A stretch of DNA of 64,000 bases from Sneathiella glossodoripedis JCM 23214 (GTDB taxonomy: Bacteria; Pseudomonadota; Alphaproteobacteria; Sneathiellales; Sneathiellaceae), in the NCBI RefSeq assembly GCF_000616095.1, contig NZ_BAMS01000001.1, positions 1 to 64,000 of the forward strand. Direction: 5' to 3'. The first letter of the stretch is position 1, and each line of letters starts with the position of its first letter. Under the pieces are notes generated by a model. The model ran no database searches and was not told the DNA's origin. It saw nothing but the letters and a program-made list of their open reading frames with translations. Of this stretch, positions 18,383 to 28,432 are shown piece by piece. Made by a program: the position numbers and the translations under genes.

Positions 18383-18767
18383 ACGTATCTCGGTGGCAGG
18401 GCGATTAAACGATTTGTTTTTGTGTGGACCAAATCCAGTATGGAAGATTATAGGCTCAATCCGATACTTTGAACCATAGAGCAAATAAAAATAGATCCAG
18501 CAATTCCAACAAAACCCAAGTCTTCACCAGCCAGATCCTTACTGAATTTAATTGCATCGACATATATATTTCACAGGTCTAAACGCATTAAACAACTTAT
18601 TTCCAGCTATCCTTCCGAGAATAAATAACTTCTCTTGTTAACCCATAAGAGCAACAGTGCGTTTAATTTTCTAACTTATATATCGAAATTTGAGCGAAAA
18701 ATTTTTGTTCATGGTAGCATTTTGGATAAAGTTAGGCTGGGGACTAAACTTTCAAGGGGGATAAATC
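18383..18767. other. AT-rich gap before the polysaccharide genes
   Basis: This 385-base gap lies between the divergent MFS gene and the UDP-xylose synthase-like gene. It becomes strongly AT-rich after 18540. It ends in a strong ribosome site (AAGGGGG) 7 bases before the TTG start. Promoters for both genes are expected here; no gene or RNA was recognised. Confidence 0.5.
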
Positions 18768-19735
18768 TTGAAAAACCAGAAAAAAATTCTAGTAACCGGT
18801 GGGGCTGGCTTCTTGGGATCACATTTGTGTAAACTGCTCGTTTCTGAAGGCCATGACGTTCTATGTGTTGACAATTTTTACACCGGAAACAAAAAAAACC
18901 TTGAGGAATTAAGAGATAACCCCTTGTTTGAAATTATTCGTCACGATGTAACATTTCCACTTTATGTTGAAGTAGACGAAATTTACAATTTAGCCTGCCC
19001 AGCATCTCCTGTTCACTATCAGCACGACCCGGTCCAAACGACAAAAACGAGTGTGCATGGTGCGATTAATATGTTGGGACTTGCTAAAAGACTGAACGCA
19101 AAAATATTACAAGCTTCAACCAGTGAAATTTATGGTGATCCTGAAGTACATCCACAAACGGAAGATTACCGTGGGCGCGTGAATATATTGGGCCCAAGAG
19201 CCTGTTATGATGAAGGGAAACGATGCGCGGAAACACTTTTCCATGACTATCACATTCAGCATAATCTAAGAATTAAAATTATGCGAATTTTCAATACTTA
19301 TGGACCAACATGCATCCCAACGATGGCCGGGTGGTTTCCAATTTTATTATTCAGGCCTTAAACAACGAGGATATTTCTGTTTTTGGAAAAGGTGATCAAA
19401 CTCGATCATTTTGCTTTGTAAGTGATCTTATTCGCGGAATGACCTCGTTGATGAACTCCGAAGACCAATTCATTGGTCCCGTAAATATCGGAAATCCACA
19501 TGAAATTTCGATTTTTGAACTCGCAGAAACGATCATCGAACTAACCAATTCAAAATCAAAAATTATTCACAACCCACTGCCCGTAGACGACCCCGTCCGT
19601 AGGTGCCCTGATATTTCATTAGCGCAAGAAAAGCTAAATTGGACCCCAAAGATTAGCTTGAAAGAAGGTTTAGAAATCACTGTTTCCTATTTTGATAACC
19701 TACTAAAGAAAGCCGCCAACGGTGCCTTCAATTAA
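18768..19735 (+). CDS. NAD-dependent epimerase, UDP-glucuronate decarboxylase (UXS)-like, frame broken
   Basis: The start is TTG at 18768, chosen because AAGGGGG lies 7 bases before it. The Rossmann motif [10 protein letters not shown] (10-19), the CPASPVHYQ segment, [14 protein letters not shown], and the catalytic YDEGK with KR after it mark the UDP-glucuronate decarboxylase group, which makes UDP-xylose. After IFNTYGP the frame breaks; the other frame goes on with [13 protein letters not shown] and [10 protein letters not shown] to 19735. Adding one A near 19307-19308 reads [12 protein letters not shown] and gives 322 residues. It overlaps the following glycosyltransferase by 14 bases, so they form an operon for a surface glycan. 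GC is lower than in flanking genes. Confidence 0.85.
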
Positions 19736-20678
19736 ATCACATAAAATATCAATAATTATTCCAGCGTATAATTGCGAGGCGACTATTCGCAATACATTGG
19801 ATTCCGTTTTCTCCCAAACCTACTCTCCCTACGAAGTAATTTTGGTGGATGATCATAGTCCAGTTTCAGTTGCCTCTATTTTGAATGACGACTATCCCTC
19901 GGTAAAAATTATCAGACACTCGAATAATCTGGGAGTGCAGAACGCGCGAAACACTGGCTTCGAGCAAGCTGTCGGCGACTATATTCTGTTTTTGGATGCC
20001 GATGATGTTTTATATAAAAACTTTCTTCAGTCAGCAGCCCAAACACTAACAACTCATCCACAAATAGCTGCCTATTTTGGAAATTTTGTAACTATTAAAT
20101 CTGTAGATGATCACAATGCGATACCCAATGAAAGCACCCAAAAACCAAATCTGAAGCTGCTAGACCAACAAGGTGGATTTTCTTTTTATTTAGCAAATAC
20201 AGGCGCTTTTCTACCCTCCTTTACAGTGTTTAGAAAGACTGCTTTGGATGAAGTCACCATTAATGGTGAATTATTTCCAAAAAATGTTTGGGGAAATGAA
20301 GATTTCCACCTTTTTCTTCGCATTCTATCCAAATTTGAAACGGCATATGAGCTAAACGAAATGGGTTTATATTTACTGCAGCCCACCAGTATCTCTCAAA
20401 ATCAACTAAAAGTATGGAATTCTCGAGTAATCGCAATCAATTCACTCATCGAAATTTTTAGAGATGGACCTTGGAACCATGAGCACCTCAACTTACTCAA
20501 AAAGCTATATAGTGCGTCACTAAGAGTTTACGCCCGAATACTGGCTGCCGAAGGACAAAAACAGAAGGCTCTAAAACTACTGACGAAACGTATCCTCGTT
20601 AAGCCAGAAATAAAAACACTTGCATTGATAGCACTGATCTTACTCAACCGTAACACCAGAAGAGCCACAGAAACCTGA
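19722..20678 (+). CDS. Glycosyltransferase family 2 protein
   Basis: The GTG at 19722 starts inside the end of the epimerase gene. The GT-A fold is clear: [14 protein letters not shown], the [17 protein letters not shown] strand, [16 protein letters not shown], and the metal site [19 protein letters not shown] segment fits the catalytic-base region. At 318 residues with no membrane helix it is a soluble transferase that probably adds a sugar to a lipid-linked glycan. Donor and acceptor are unknown; the UDP-xylose synthase-like neighbour makes a pentose donor possible (inference). Confidence 0.86.
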   Translation: MPSIKSHKISIIIPAYNCEATIRNTLDSVFSQTYSPYEVILVDDHSPVSVASILNDDYPSVKIIRHSNNLGVQNARNTGFEQAVGDYILFLDADDVLYKNFLQSAAQTLTTHPQIAAYFGNFVTIKSVDDHNAIPNESTQKPNLKLLDQQGGFSFYLANTGAFLPSFTVFRKTALDEVTINGELFPKNVWGNEDFHLFLRILSKFETAYELNEMGLYLLQPTSISQNQLKVWNSRVIAINSLIEIFRDGPWNHEHLNLLKKLYSASLRVYARILAAEGQKQKALKLLTKRILVKPEIKTLALIALILLNRNTRRATET

Positions 20679-20705
20679 TTAAAATCCGACGACTGGATCG
20701 CTTTT

Positions 20706-21713
20706 TTACAGTTCGCCCTGCGTATAAGCTCTCCAGCGATTATATTCTTTTTTGACAGTTATTTTATTTGCGAGCTTATCAATCATAGCTACAATTCTAT
20801 TCATTGTAACGCTTGCAATTTTTCTACCAAATATCTTCTCAAGAAATTTTTTTGTTTTTACATATTTATAAAGACGGTGGTCCTTAACGAAAGTTCGACC
20901 AGCCTTCAGATTGCCGGTACCTGGGGTCAAATCATACTTGCTAATCATTCTTGCCACACTTTCGTTCAACCAGCTTTCTGACCATCGCAAATTGAAATAA
21001 CGAATATCATCATTACTTACATTTTTCGGAGGTAGGTATGACACCTTGGACTTTGGCTCAAAAAATATTTTCTTATTCCGACGCATTGCCTGAATGCACA
21101 AATCCCACTCTTCATACATGCACCGTATCTGTTCATCCAACCCGCCAATTTCCTTAAGAAAATCCACTTCAGCCAGAACAGTGTGAAATTCAACCAGAGT
21201 AGTTTTTTGTCTTTCAAACTCGACTGGGTTTGTTTGACTATCATGATGCGTATAGTAGGGTAACTGGTGGCAAATACGTTGACCTTCCGGCGTTTCGATA
21301 AGCTTTCCCTCTCCCCCAGCGACGTGAATGTATCGCCATGGAGGAAAGCGCTCATAAATCAACGGAACGACTAAGGCAGCCCCTTCTTCTACGGCACAGT
21401 CAACTAGATTTTTCAACCAGCCATCTTGGACTATCACATCGTTGTCAATGAACACGACATACTTGGTTGTGACAGACTTTAAAGCCAAATTTCTAGCTTG
21501 TGTGGGAGTTAGATACTGATCTATTTCAATAAACTCGACATTCCGATTTTCAGAAACCTTTTTAAGTTCATCAAGAGTTAAATCTGGAAATCTAGAAGCA
21601 ACAAAAAGTATCTTTACGTCACGTGGTGAATGCTCAAGCACAGAAGACAAAGATTTAACGCTTGTGGAAAAGATTTCCCTTATTGTCATGACAATCGTTA
21701 CTGAGTCTTCCAT
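20706..21713 (-). CDS. Glycosyltransferase family 2 protein
   Basis: A 335-residue GT-A protein on the opposite strand to the preceding GT2. Visible motifs are VTIVMTIREIF, QYLTPTQARNLALKSV, the DxD-type YVVFIDNDVIVQDGWL, and YEEWDLCIQAMRR (ED/EEWD base region). The C-terminal part is basic (VKTKKFLEKIFGRK). The IDND motif and the 'EEWDL' pattern fit the inverting GT2 group. No membrane segment. Together with the convergent pair it belongs to a surface-glycan locus, but the product is unknown. Confidence 0.82.
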   Translation of the reverse strand: MEDSVTIVMTIREIFSTSVKSLSSVLEHSPRDVKILFVASRFPDLTLDELKKVSENRNVEFIEIDQYLTPTQARNLALKSVTTKYVVFIDNDVIVQDGWLKNLVDCAVEEGAALVVPLIYERFPPWRYIHVAGGEGKLIETPEGQRICHQLPYYTHHDSQTNPVEFERQKTTLVEFHTVLAEVDFLKEIGGLDEQIRCMYEEWDLCIQAMRRNKKIFFEPKSKVSYLPPKNVSNDDIRYFNLRWSESWLNESVARMISKYDLTPGTGNLKAGRTFVKDHRLYKYVKTKKFLEKIFGRKIASVTMNRIVAMIDKLANKITVKKEYNRWRAYTQGEL

Positions 21714-21992
21714 ATTAATCTCCTGGCACCAACGTAATTTAATGCGAAATGAGTACGCATCGTTGTTCAGCTAATTTTCTCAAAGTACGAAGATACGAAA
21801 CAAACTTATTGGAACAACATGTAACTTAAAAATAAAATTTTTACTAAAACGAGAAGTATAAATTTAGCAGAATTTGAATTACCCGTAAAAATGAATTTAA
21901 CTTCGGATATCAAATTTTCCTCCAAATCAGGGGGCTCCATCCAGTAGCGCACCCATCAATCCCACTGAAGTGACTAACATTAAAACAGAAAA

Positions 21993-22877
21993 TTACTTAG
22001 GCATTAAGATATAGAGCGGTGTTCTATCAACTGATAACCTGATCGGAGTATATTTTTCTGCATCTCCATCTCGCTGACAGGGCAGAGCAGGCTCTGAGCA
22101 AATTAAAACGTCGCCAATGGCTGAAAACATTTCTACGGATTTCAATTTGGGAAGATAATTCAGCCCAAGTGCAACAGCATAACTTAATGCCGCAAGCCTC
22201 CCCCCGTGTTTCAAAAGAAGAACTTGAAAGTCTCGACTTTCTAAATTTGCTTTTGGAAAGACAGTGAAGGGGCCTCCATATTTGCGCGCACGTGAAACAA
22301 CCACGCTTGCCGCCCGATATGTTTCCCCTCCGACTTGCACTGAAACATTCATTTTTGAAAAAGAATTTCTCGCCCTGATCGCCGCCAATAAATAGGCGAC
22401 CGCGCCCCATTTGCGCTTTTGATCTATATCTAACGCGTGAACGGCCAGCGAGTCATACCCGCATCCCAGCATCAACAAAAATCGCTTATTCTGGGCCCAA
22501 CCGGGCCAGATCTGTGTGGCCTCGCCTGCTACAATTGCATTTACGATTTTCGTGATATTTGTTCCGATTCCGATTTCATGTGCAAATACATTGGCTGTAC
22601 CGAGTGGAATTATACCCAGTGGTACCTCGCTTCCCCTAAGGCCTTGTGCGACTTCCCCTAGTGTACCGTCTCCTCCAGCGGCAATCACGGCAAACACTGT
22701 GTCATCCTCACTCGCTTGAATCGCGAGTTCAGTCGCATGAGCAGGGCCACTTGTGTGATGCAACACGATGTCACAGCCGGCCTGTTCTAATCCCTCCAGT
22801 ACCTTCTGAAACCTGCGCCCATGACGGCGACCAGCCATCGGATTATAGATTACATGTAGACGCTTGCCTGTTGTCAC
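21993..22877 (-). CDS. Diacylglycerol kinase-family lipid kinase
   Basis: The GTG at 22877 (MTTGKRLHVIYNPMAG) is preferred over a TTG at 22901 because AGAGGAA lies before it. The nucleotide-binding loop AAGGDGTLGEVAQGL and the conserved PLGIIPLGTANVFA are the diacylglycerol/sphingosine kinase signature, and IYNPMAGRR starts the fold. Such enzymes phosphorylate diacylglycerol or related lipids at the inner membrane. It is divergent from an LpxH-like hydrolase and a glycosyltransferase, a neighbourhood that points to glycolipid or lipid recycling work. Confidence 0.87.
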   Translation of the reverse strand: MTTGKRLHVIYNPMAGRRHGRRFQKVLEGLEQAGCDIVLHHTSGPAHATELAIQASEDDTVFAVIAAGGDGTLGEVAQGLRGSEVPLGIIPLGTANVFAHEIGIGTNITKIVNAIVAGEATQIWPGWAQNKRFLLMLGCGYDSLAVHALDIDQKRKWGAVAYLLAAIRARNSFSKMNVSVQVGGETYRAASVVVSRARKYGGPFTVFPKANLESRDFQVLLLKHGGRLAALSYAVALGLNYLPKLKSVEMFSAIGDVLICSEPALPCQRDGDAEKYTPIRLSVDRTPLYILMPK

Positions 22878-23020
22878 TGGACTGACTTCCTCTCGAAACA
22901 AAAATTTAACGTTGCAGACATTTACCTGACCAATCCGTTCGTAAAATTAGCAACAGGGTTTGATTGCTAATTCTTTTCACCTTGGTGAAAGTTCCATTAC
23001 ACGATGCGTAGGGTACACAT

Positions 23021-23869
23021 ATGAACGCGGTGTCGACCAAGTTAAAATACAAAACGATCTGGATATCGGACATTCATCTTGGGACACCTGGCTGCAAAGC
23101 CTCGCTACTTCTGGACTTTCTAAAACATACTGAATCCGAAAAATTGTATCTTGTGGGTGATATTATTGATGGCTGGGCATTGCAGCGTAACTGGTTTTGG
23201 CCTCAACAACATAACGATGTGATCCAAAAAATCTTACGTAAAGCCCGTAAAGGTACAGACGTTTATTTTATTCCCGGCAATCATGACGCCTTCGCAAGAC
23301 ACTATGTAGATCATAATTTTGGCGACATCACAGTTGCCAAAGACTGGGTCCATGAAACGATTGATGGCAGAAAATTTCTGGTTTTGCATGGAGACGAGTT
23401 CGACGTTGTTGTCAAATACGCGAAATGGCTCGCATTATTAGGGGATTGGGCATATGGCCTGTGCCTGAAGCTAAACGATTTTGTAAACCATATTCGCCAA
23501 AGCATGGGATACCCATATTGGTCTCTATCGGCATATCTGAAACTGAAAGTAAAAAACGCAGTTCAGTTTATTGCCGAGTTTGAAAATGCACTCGCAGGGG
23601 TCGCGAAAAAGAAAAACGTCGACGGTGTGATCTGCGGGCATATACATCATCCGGAAATTCGAGACATCAATGGCATCACCTATTGCAATGATGGCGACTG
23701 GGTAGAGAGCTGTTCAGCATTGGTTGAGCATTACGACGGCCACCTGGAAATCATCAAATGGGTAACCCCCTTCTCCAAATCCAGCTATTCAAAAGGGAAA
23801 TATGAATGCGATACGTCATCGTCACTGACGCTTGGACGCCTCAAGTCAATGGTGTCGTTCAAACCCTAA
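23021..23869 (+). CDS. UDP-2,3-diacylglucosamine diphosphatase-like metallophosphoesterase
   Basis: This 282-residue protein has the calcineurin-type metal motifs: WISDIHLG, LVGDIIDGWAL, FIPGNHDAFAR, VLHGDEFD and VICGHIHHPEI, in the order seen in LpxH-like enzymes. LpxH cleaves UDP-diacylglucosamine in lipid A synthesis; this larger variant group commonly sits beside a GT4 glycosyltransferase in alphaproteobacteria and may act on another lipid. The last 21 codons overlap the start of the glycosyltransferase gene by 64 bases, which is long and could mean that its natural stop is slightly earlier. Confidence 0.85.
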   Translation: MNAVSTKLKYKTIWISDIHLGTPGCKASLLLDFLKHTESEKLYLVGDIIDGWALQRNWFWPQQHNDVIQKILRKARKGTDVYFIPGNHDAFARHYVDHNFGDITVAKDWVHETIDGRKFLVLHGDEFDVVVKYAKWLALLGDWAYGLCLKLNDFVNHIRQSMGYPYWSLSAYLKLKVKNAVQFIAEFENALAGVAKKKNVDGVICGHIHHPEIRDINGITYCNDGDWVESCSALVEHYDGHLEIIKWVTPFSKSSYSKGKYECDTSSSLTLGRLKSMVSFKP

Positions 23870-24821
23870 CCCAACTAAAAATTCAGTTGGAAAAGCTTGG
23901 CCATGACGTACACATGATTACGCCTGAGAGCTTTTTGACAATTCCCTGTCCTACATATCCAGAAATCAGGTTGTCACTATTCGCGGCCAAGCGTGTCAAA
24001 AAAATGATTGAGCAGGCACGTCCAAGCGCAATTCACATTGCGACTGAAGGCCCGTTAGGTATGTGTGCCCGCCGATATTGCCTTAAGAACAACATTCCCT
24101 TCACTACGGCCTTCCACACTCGTTTTGCAGAATATGTAAATGCGCGAACGCGGTTGCCGCTATCTGTTGGATACGCCTTCCTTAGATGGTTTCACAAACC
24201 TTCAAGCACGGTAATGGTTGCAACACAAAGTATGGAAGACCAGTTAAAAGAAAGGGGCTTCCACAATATTTCTCGGTGGACAAGGGGAATTGACGCATCC
24301 CTTTTTCATCCGCGCACCCATAAACTTCAAGGATTAGCCACTCCGATTTTCATGTATGTGGCCGAGTTGCCATTGAAAAAAATATTGAAGCGTTTTTGGA
24401 ACTGGAACTGCCCGGCAGCAAGGTAGTTGTCGGTGATGGCCCGCAAAGAAACCAGCTACAGAGCAGATATAAAGAAGTAAATTTCGCTGGAATGAAGCAT
24501 GGCCATGAACTTGCTGAATATTTTTCCGCGGCCGATGTTTTTGTATTCCCAAGCAAAACTGACACGTTTGGGCTTGTCTTGCTCGAAGCCCTAGCATCCG
24601 GCGTTCCCGTAGCCGCCTATCCTGTTACAGGACCGCTGGATGTAATTGGCGGCGCGGCGGTTGGTGTCCTCGATACAGATTTACAAAAAGCAGCTCTGCA
24701 AGCGCTCAACATATCATCAGAAGCCTGCCGGGAATTTGCTCTGCAATATACATGGGAAAATAGCGTGTCGCAGTTTTTGGGAAATTTGGCTGAATTCGAC
24801 ACAACTGATTATTTTCCTTAA
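23806..24821 (+). CDS. Glycosyltransferase family 4 (MgtA-like alpha-mannosyltransferase type), frame broken
   Basis: The N-terminal part MRYVIVTDAWTPQVNGVVQTL is the standard start of this GT-B family, followed by AIHIATEGPLG and TTAFHTRF. After IFMYV the frame breaks; the other frame gives EKNIEAFLELELPG, VVVGDGPQRNQLQ, AADVFVFPSKTDTFGLVLLEALASG and PVAAYPVTGPLDV, containing the donor-binding EX7E site. Adding one G to the GG at 24360-24361 reads MYVGRVAIEKNIEAF and gives 338 residues. Enzymes of this type transfer mannose or another hexose from a nucleotide sugar to a lipid. It is cotranscribed with the LpxH-like gene. Confidence 0.87.
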
Positions 24822-25704
24822 GCGTCCGCTGAAACTTGTGCATTTTTTTTAAGCTTCTCTGCACTCCTGAGGTTAATAATAAAAACTCCAGCCAACGTAA
24901 CTGCCCCCCCAACGATAAATCGCCAGGTCACAGGCTCATCAAAAAGAACCAATCCAAATCCCACTCCGAATAAAGGGGCAAGCAGGCCATAAGGCGTTAA
25001 CACTGAAACCGGGTATTTTTGAAGCAGATAGTACCAACTGCCATGCGCAACTATTGTTGTCGCAACCACTGTAAAGAGAAGAGCCGCGACATGGCGTAAA
25101 TTGAGCGTCAAAAGCTGCGATAAATGATCGTCCTCAAACGCATAGGAAAATACAAAGAGGATGGGGAAAGAAATCAAGGCAATCCATGCCTGCATCTGCA
25201 TGGCCCCTATTCCAGTCGCCTGCCGCATCAGGATAACACCGGCCGCCATAAACAAAGCAGCCCCGGCAACGAGTGATGCACTTGTAAGATAATCAAACAC
25301 AATTGGATCAAACCCCATCAACATTACCCCGACGAATGCCAGAATGAGCCCCAGAATTCTTTTCCAGCGAATGGTTTCTTTAAGAAAGATAATTGCCAGA
25401 ATTAACGAGAAAGGAGCAACCAGCTGGATCGTAATCGCAACTGCCGCGACACCCCCGGCAACGTTCAAGCCATATAAAGAAATGTAAAATGCGCAACCCC
25501 TACAAGCAACGCGATTGACATTACATGCCTCATTCTGCCTTTTGGAAAGCGTAAATAAGGCATAAGAAAAAGGGCAACCAGGACAAACCGTAAACTGGTA
25601 AAAAGCAGCGGAGAGTAATGCTCCATAGCCACCTTTGCCGCGACAAACGAAAAGCCCCAAATGAGATTTACGAGCAGTGCAAGCCCAAGATGGGGTAACG
25701 TCAT
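24818..25704 (-). CDS. EamA/DMT superfamily transporter, frame broken
   Basis: The start is ATG at 25704 with an AAGGAA site. Ten hydrophobic helices in two EamA repeats are seen across the two frames: ALLVNLIWGFSFVAAKVAM through GVAHFTFLY, then SLYGLNVAGGVAAVAI, ILGLILAFVGVMLMGFDP, and PYGLLAPLFGVGFGLVLFDE to the basic end. Adding one T to the coding-strand TTT (plus strand AAA at 25480-25482) joins HFTF to SLYGLN and gives 295 residues. Family members export metabolites such as amino acids. Substrate unknown. It overlaps the convergent GT4 gene end by 4 bases. Confidence 0.85.
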
Positions 25705-25825
25705 GGATGTTCCTTTTACAAAGAAATGGAACAGCTGTTCCAAATATAAGGCAAATAGATAGGTTGCCTTGAGGTTAAAGTCAAAATATGTTCCTGCATA
25801 GCAGACACGCGATAGCCGGGGCACA

Positions 25826-26308
25826 ATGGAAATCGAACGCAAATTTCTGGTAAAAGAAAATAGCTGGAAATCTCAAATTATTGACCGCTTTGAAATCGAA
25901 CAAATCTATCTGACCACACCGGATCACGTTCCTACAGTGCGATTGCGCTCCCAAAATGAACGCGCCTATATCACATTAAAATACCCCTCTTCCGATGATC
26001 AGGTGTTAGCTCGCGCAGAATTCGAATATGAAATTCCAGAATCCGACGTAAATGCTCAACTGTCTCAAGCTAAAGGTAACCCAATTCAGAAAACCAGATT
26101 TCTGGTAAAAGACGAATTTAACCAACGCTGGGAAGTTGATGAATTTCTTCAACCGAATGAAGGTCTGATACTGGCGGAAATTGAATTAAGCGACATTGAA
26201 CAGGAAATTCAACTGCCAGAATGGATCGGAAAAGAAGTCACCGCGGATAAAAAATATAGCAATATCGAAATGGCGTTTAGCAAAAATATCAATCTAAATC
26301 GCGGTTAA
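25826..26308 (+). CDS. CYTH domain-containing protein
   Basis: This 160-residue protein opens with the defining ExExK motif (MEIERKFLV) and contains the alternating charged strands of the triphosphate tunnel: TVRLRSQNERAYITLKYP, RAEFEYEIP, RWEVDEFL and ILAEIELSD. CYTH proteins hydrolyse triphosphates (inorganic or thiamine) or make cAMP, with two metal ions in the tunnel. Bacterial short forms most often act as tripolyphosphatase. Its end overlaps the end of the convergent kinase gene by 15 bases. Confidence 0.9.
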   Translation: MEIERKFLVKENSWKSQIIDRFEIEQIYLTTPDHVPTVRLRSQNERAYITLKYPSSDDQVLARAEFEYEIPESDVNAQLSQAKGNPIQKTRFLVKDEFNQRWEVDEFLQPNEGLILAEIELSDIEQEIQLPEWIGKEVTADKKYSNIEMAFSKNINLNRG

Positions 26309-28312
26309 AATAGCATGCAGTAATGGTCGCAAATGAATAGGTTTGTTTAACAAAACATCCATGCCCGTTGTCTCAATTTCCAACTGGTGCCCCTGAATAT
26401 CCTCCCCGGTTAAACCAATAGCCGGAATATCTTGCAGCTTTTTGTTTTCTCTCATTTTTTTCGCCACTTCAAAGCCACTGAAAACAGGCATTTGGATATC
26501 CAGAATGACCAGGTCTATTTCTTCATTTTCTAGAATTTCCAGCGCTCTCTGACCATCTTCCGCCATATGAACTTGCTTGACCCTGGGCGTCAACATGGCA
26601 TTAAGCAACATACGATTAACCAGCACATCATCCGCGACAAGCACTTTCAACTGACTCAATCGCTCTGTATCCTCTTTGGTAAGTCCTTCCTCGGCCGTCT
26701 TATTCGTTGCGCTCTCATCCACCGGCTCTAACAGTGGAATATTTACAGTAAACCGTGATCCTTCCCCCAAAACGCTCTTTACGGAGATATCACCTTCCAT
26801 CACATCAACGAGCATTTTGGCGATCGCCAAACCAAGACCGGATCCACCCTTGCTTTCACCTCCTTCGCTCCGCGTAAACCTATCAAACAATGTTTCCAGT
26901 TCGGCGGGTTCAATACCAATTCCTGTATCTTCAATCGTAATGTAAAGTTGACAAATATCTGATTGCTGTTGTGTGGTTACGGAGACCTGAATGTAACCCT
27001 TGTTGGTATATTTAACCGAATTGCCAATCAGGTTCACCAGGACTTGGCGAGTTTTCTTTTCATCTAACATGACCAGCTTGGGAACTTCATCAGATACCGC
27101 AATCTTAATTGAGGCGACCTGCTCTTTCTTCCCTGCAGTTACAATCGAAGTTACGTTGTGAAGCATCGAACGTAAGTCGACAGGTGTGGCGTTATTTTTA
27201 AGTTTGTTGCTCTCTGCTCTTTGTAAATCCAGGTAATCGTTAATCAACCCGACAATATAATTGCCTGATTCTTCCGCCGTTTCCACAATCGGCCGTAAAG
27301 TTTCCGGCACACCGTTTTCCAACAAAAACTTCTGGGCAGCGAGCACTCCTTGTAATGGAGATCGGATTTCATGACTTAGTATTTCCAGAAACTCTTCTTT
27401 TTCCCGAAGAGCTCTTTTCTTCTGCTCTCTAATCTCCAAACGCTCTTTCAAATACGTATCTGCAAATCGCCAGAAAACAATGAGTACAAAAAACAGGCAA
27501 ATAAATGCAACACGCGTCACCGTCTGTTCTGGAAAACTGTTCGCCCACCCTTCCTTTGGACGCATGGCCAACACCCAATATCCATTTTCCAGCGCAATAT
27601 TATAGGTCACACTCTGTGAACTCTCGTTAAATAGATTAGGGTCACCAAAAAACACATCACCATTTTCGCCTAATCCGTCTTTTCCTCTAATCGCAACATG
27701 ATATTTTTCGGTTAGTTCAGAGATCTCCAATTCTTTGTAAATGATATCAATATCAACTGGTGCTGCTAAAATCCCCCATAAGTTCTGTTCGCCATTTTGA
27801 CCTGTAATATATACAGGCAGCCTGAAAATAATTGCTCTTCCGCCCTGCACCAAATCAACAGGACCAGCTACAATTGCTTTCGCCTCCCTTATTGCCTTAT
27901 ATACGGCAGTTCTCTGCTCTTCAGGTGCATTCCGATAATCAAGGCCCAAAGCCGCTTCATTCCCTTCAAGTGGATACACATATTCAACAACCAAATTGGG
28001 TGCTGCTGCAATGTTTCTAATGGAGGGTCGAATTCTCTTTAAGGAAGCAGCATATTTTGCGTAATCTTCTTGTGAGACATTTGGGTTTGCTTCGATAAAA
28101 CCACGCAATCCGTATAATAGATGAATATCTTGCGATAACACCGCAACCATTCTGGTTTGCAAATCCTTTGCCAGTACTTCTGTCTGCGCTCTCTGTTTCT
28201 GTTGAGCATTGTAGATGGCAGATCGCTCTATCTGCCATTCAAACGCAAATAAAATAGCAGCGGCAACTGACAATAGAATTGCGGAGGTTATATTGTACTT
28301 GCTTATGGACAA
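26294..28312 (-). CDS. Hybrid sensor histidine kinase with CHASE-type sensor
   Basis: A 672-residue protein in this order: a membrane helix (about 8-25), a large periplasmic region (about 40-265) with GLRGFIEANP and ALGLDYRNAPEEQRTAV as in CHASE domains, a second helix (VAFICLFFVLIVFWRF), a coiled linker, the HisKA box EILSHEIRSPLQG, the HATPase motifs VNLIGNSVKYT, DTGIGIEP and GGSGLGLAIA, and a C-terminal receiver (VLVADDVLVNR, LVILDIQMPVFSGF, and the closing Lys in LNKPI). It autophosphorylates in response to a periplasmic ligand and relays to its own receiver. No output regulator is adjacent, so the phosphorelay partner is elsewhere. Confidence 0.9.
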   Translation of the reverse strand: MSISKYNITSAILLSVAAAILFAFEWQIERSAIYNAQQKQRAQTEVLAKDLQTRMVAVLSQDIHLLYGLRGFIEANPNVSQEDYAKYAASLKRIRPSIRNIAAAPNLVVEYVYPLEGNEAALGLDYRNAPEEQRTAVYKAIREAKAIVAGPVDLVQGGRAIIFRLPVYITGQNGEQNLWGILAAPVDIDIIYKELEISELTEKYHVAIRGKDGLGENGDVFFGDPNLFNESSQSVTYNIALENGYWVLAMRPKEGWANSFPEQTVTRVAFICLFFVLIVFWRFADTYLKERLEIREQKKRALREKEEFLEILSHEIRSPLQGVLAAQKFLLENGVPETLRPIVETAEESGNYIVGLINDYLDLQRAESNKLKNNATPVDLRSMLHNVTSIVTAGKKEQVASIKIAVSDEVPKLVMLDEKKTRQVLVNLIGNSVKYTNKGYIQVSVTTQQQSDICQLYITIEDTGIGIEPAELETLFDRFTRSEGGESKGGSGLGLAIAKMLVDVMEGDISVKSVLGEGSRFTVNIPLLEPVDESATNKTAEEGLTKEDTERLSQLKVLVADDVLVNRMLLNAMLTPRVKQVHMAEDGQRALEILENEEIDLVILDIQMPVFSGFEVAKKMRENKKLQDIPAIGLTGEDIQGHQLEIETTGMDVLLNKPIHLRPLLHAILTAI

Positions 28313-28432
28313 GCTTCTTTTCCAAGTTAGTCAAAATCATCAGATACATGCCCGAAAGCACACAGATTCAGTACCACACTCAGAAAAAGTAGCGACTGGT
28401 TGTAAACAATCCGTTAGCAAGCGACTAAAAAC

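Noticed and set aside
23806-23869. A further frame break at the end of the LpxH-like gene
   Set aside because: The 64-base overlap with the next gene is long, but no alternative frame gives a better end, so I left the gene as read.
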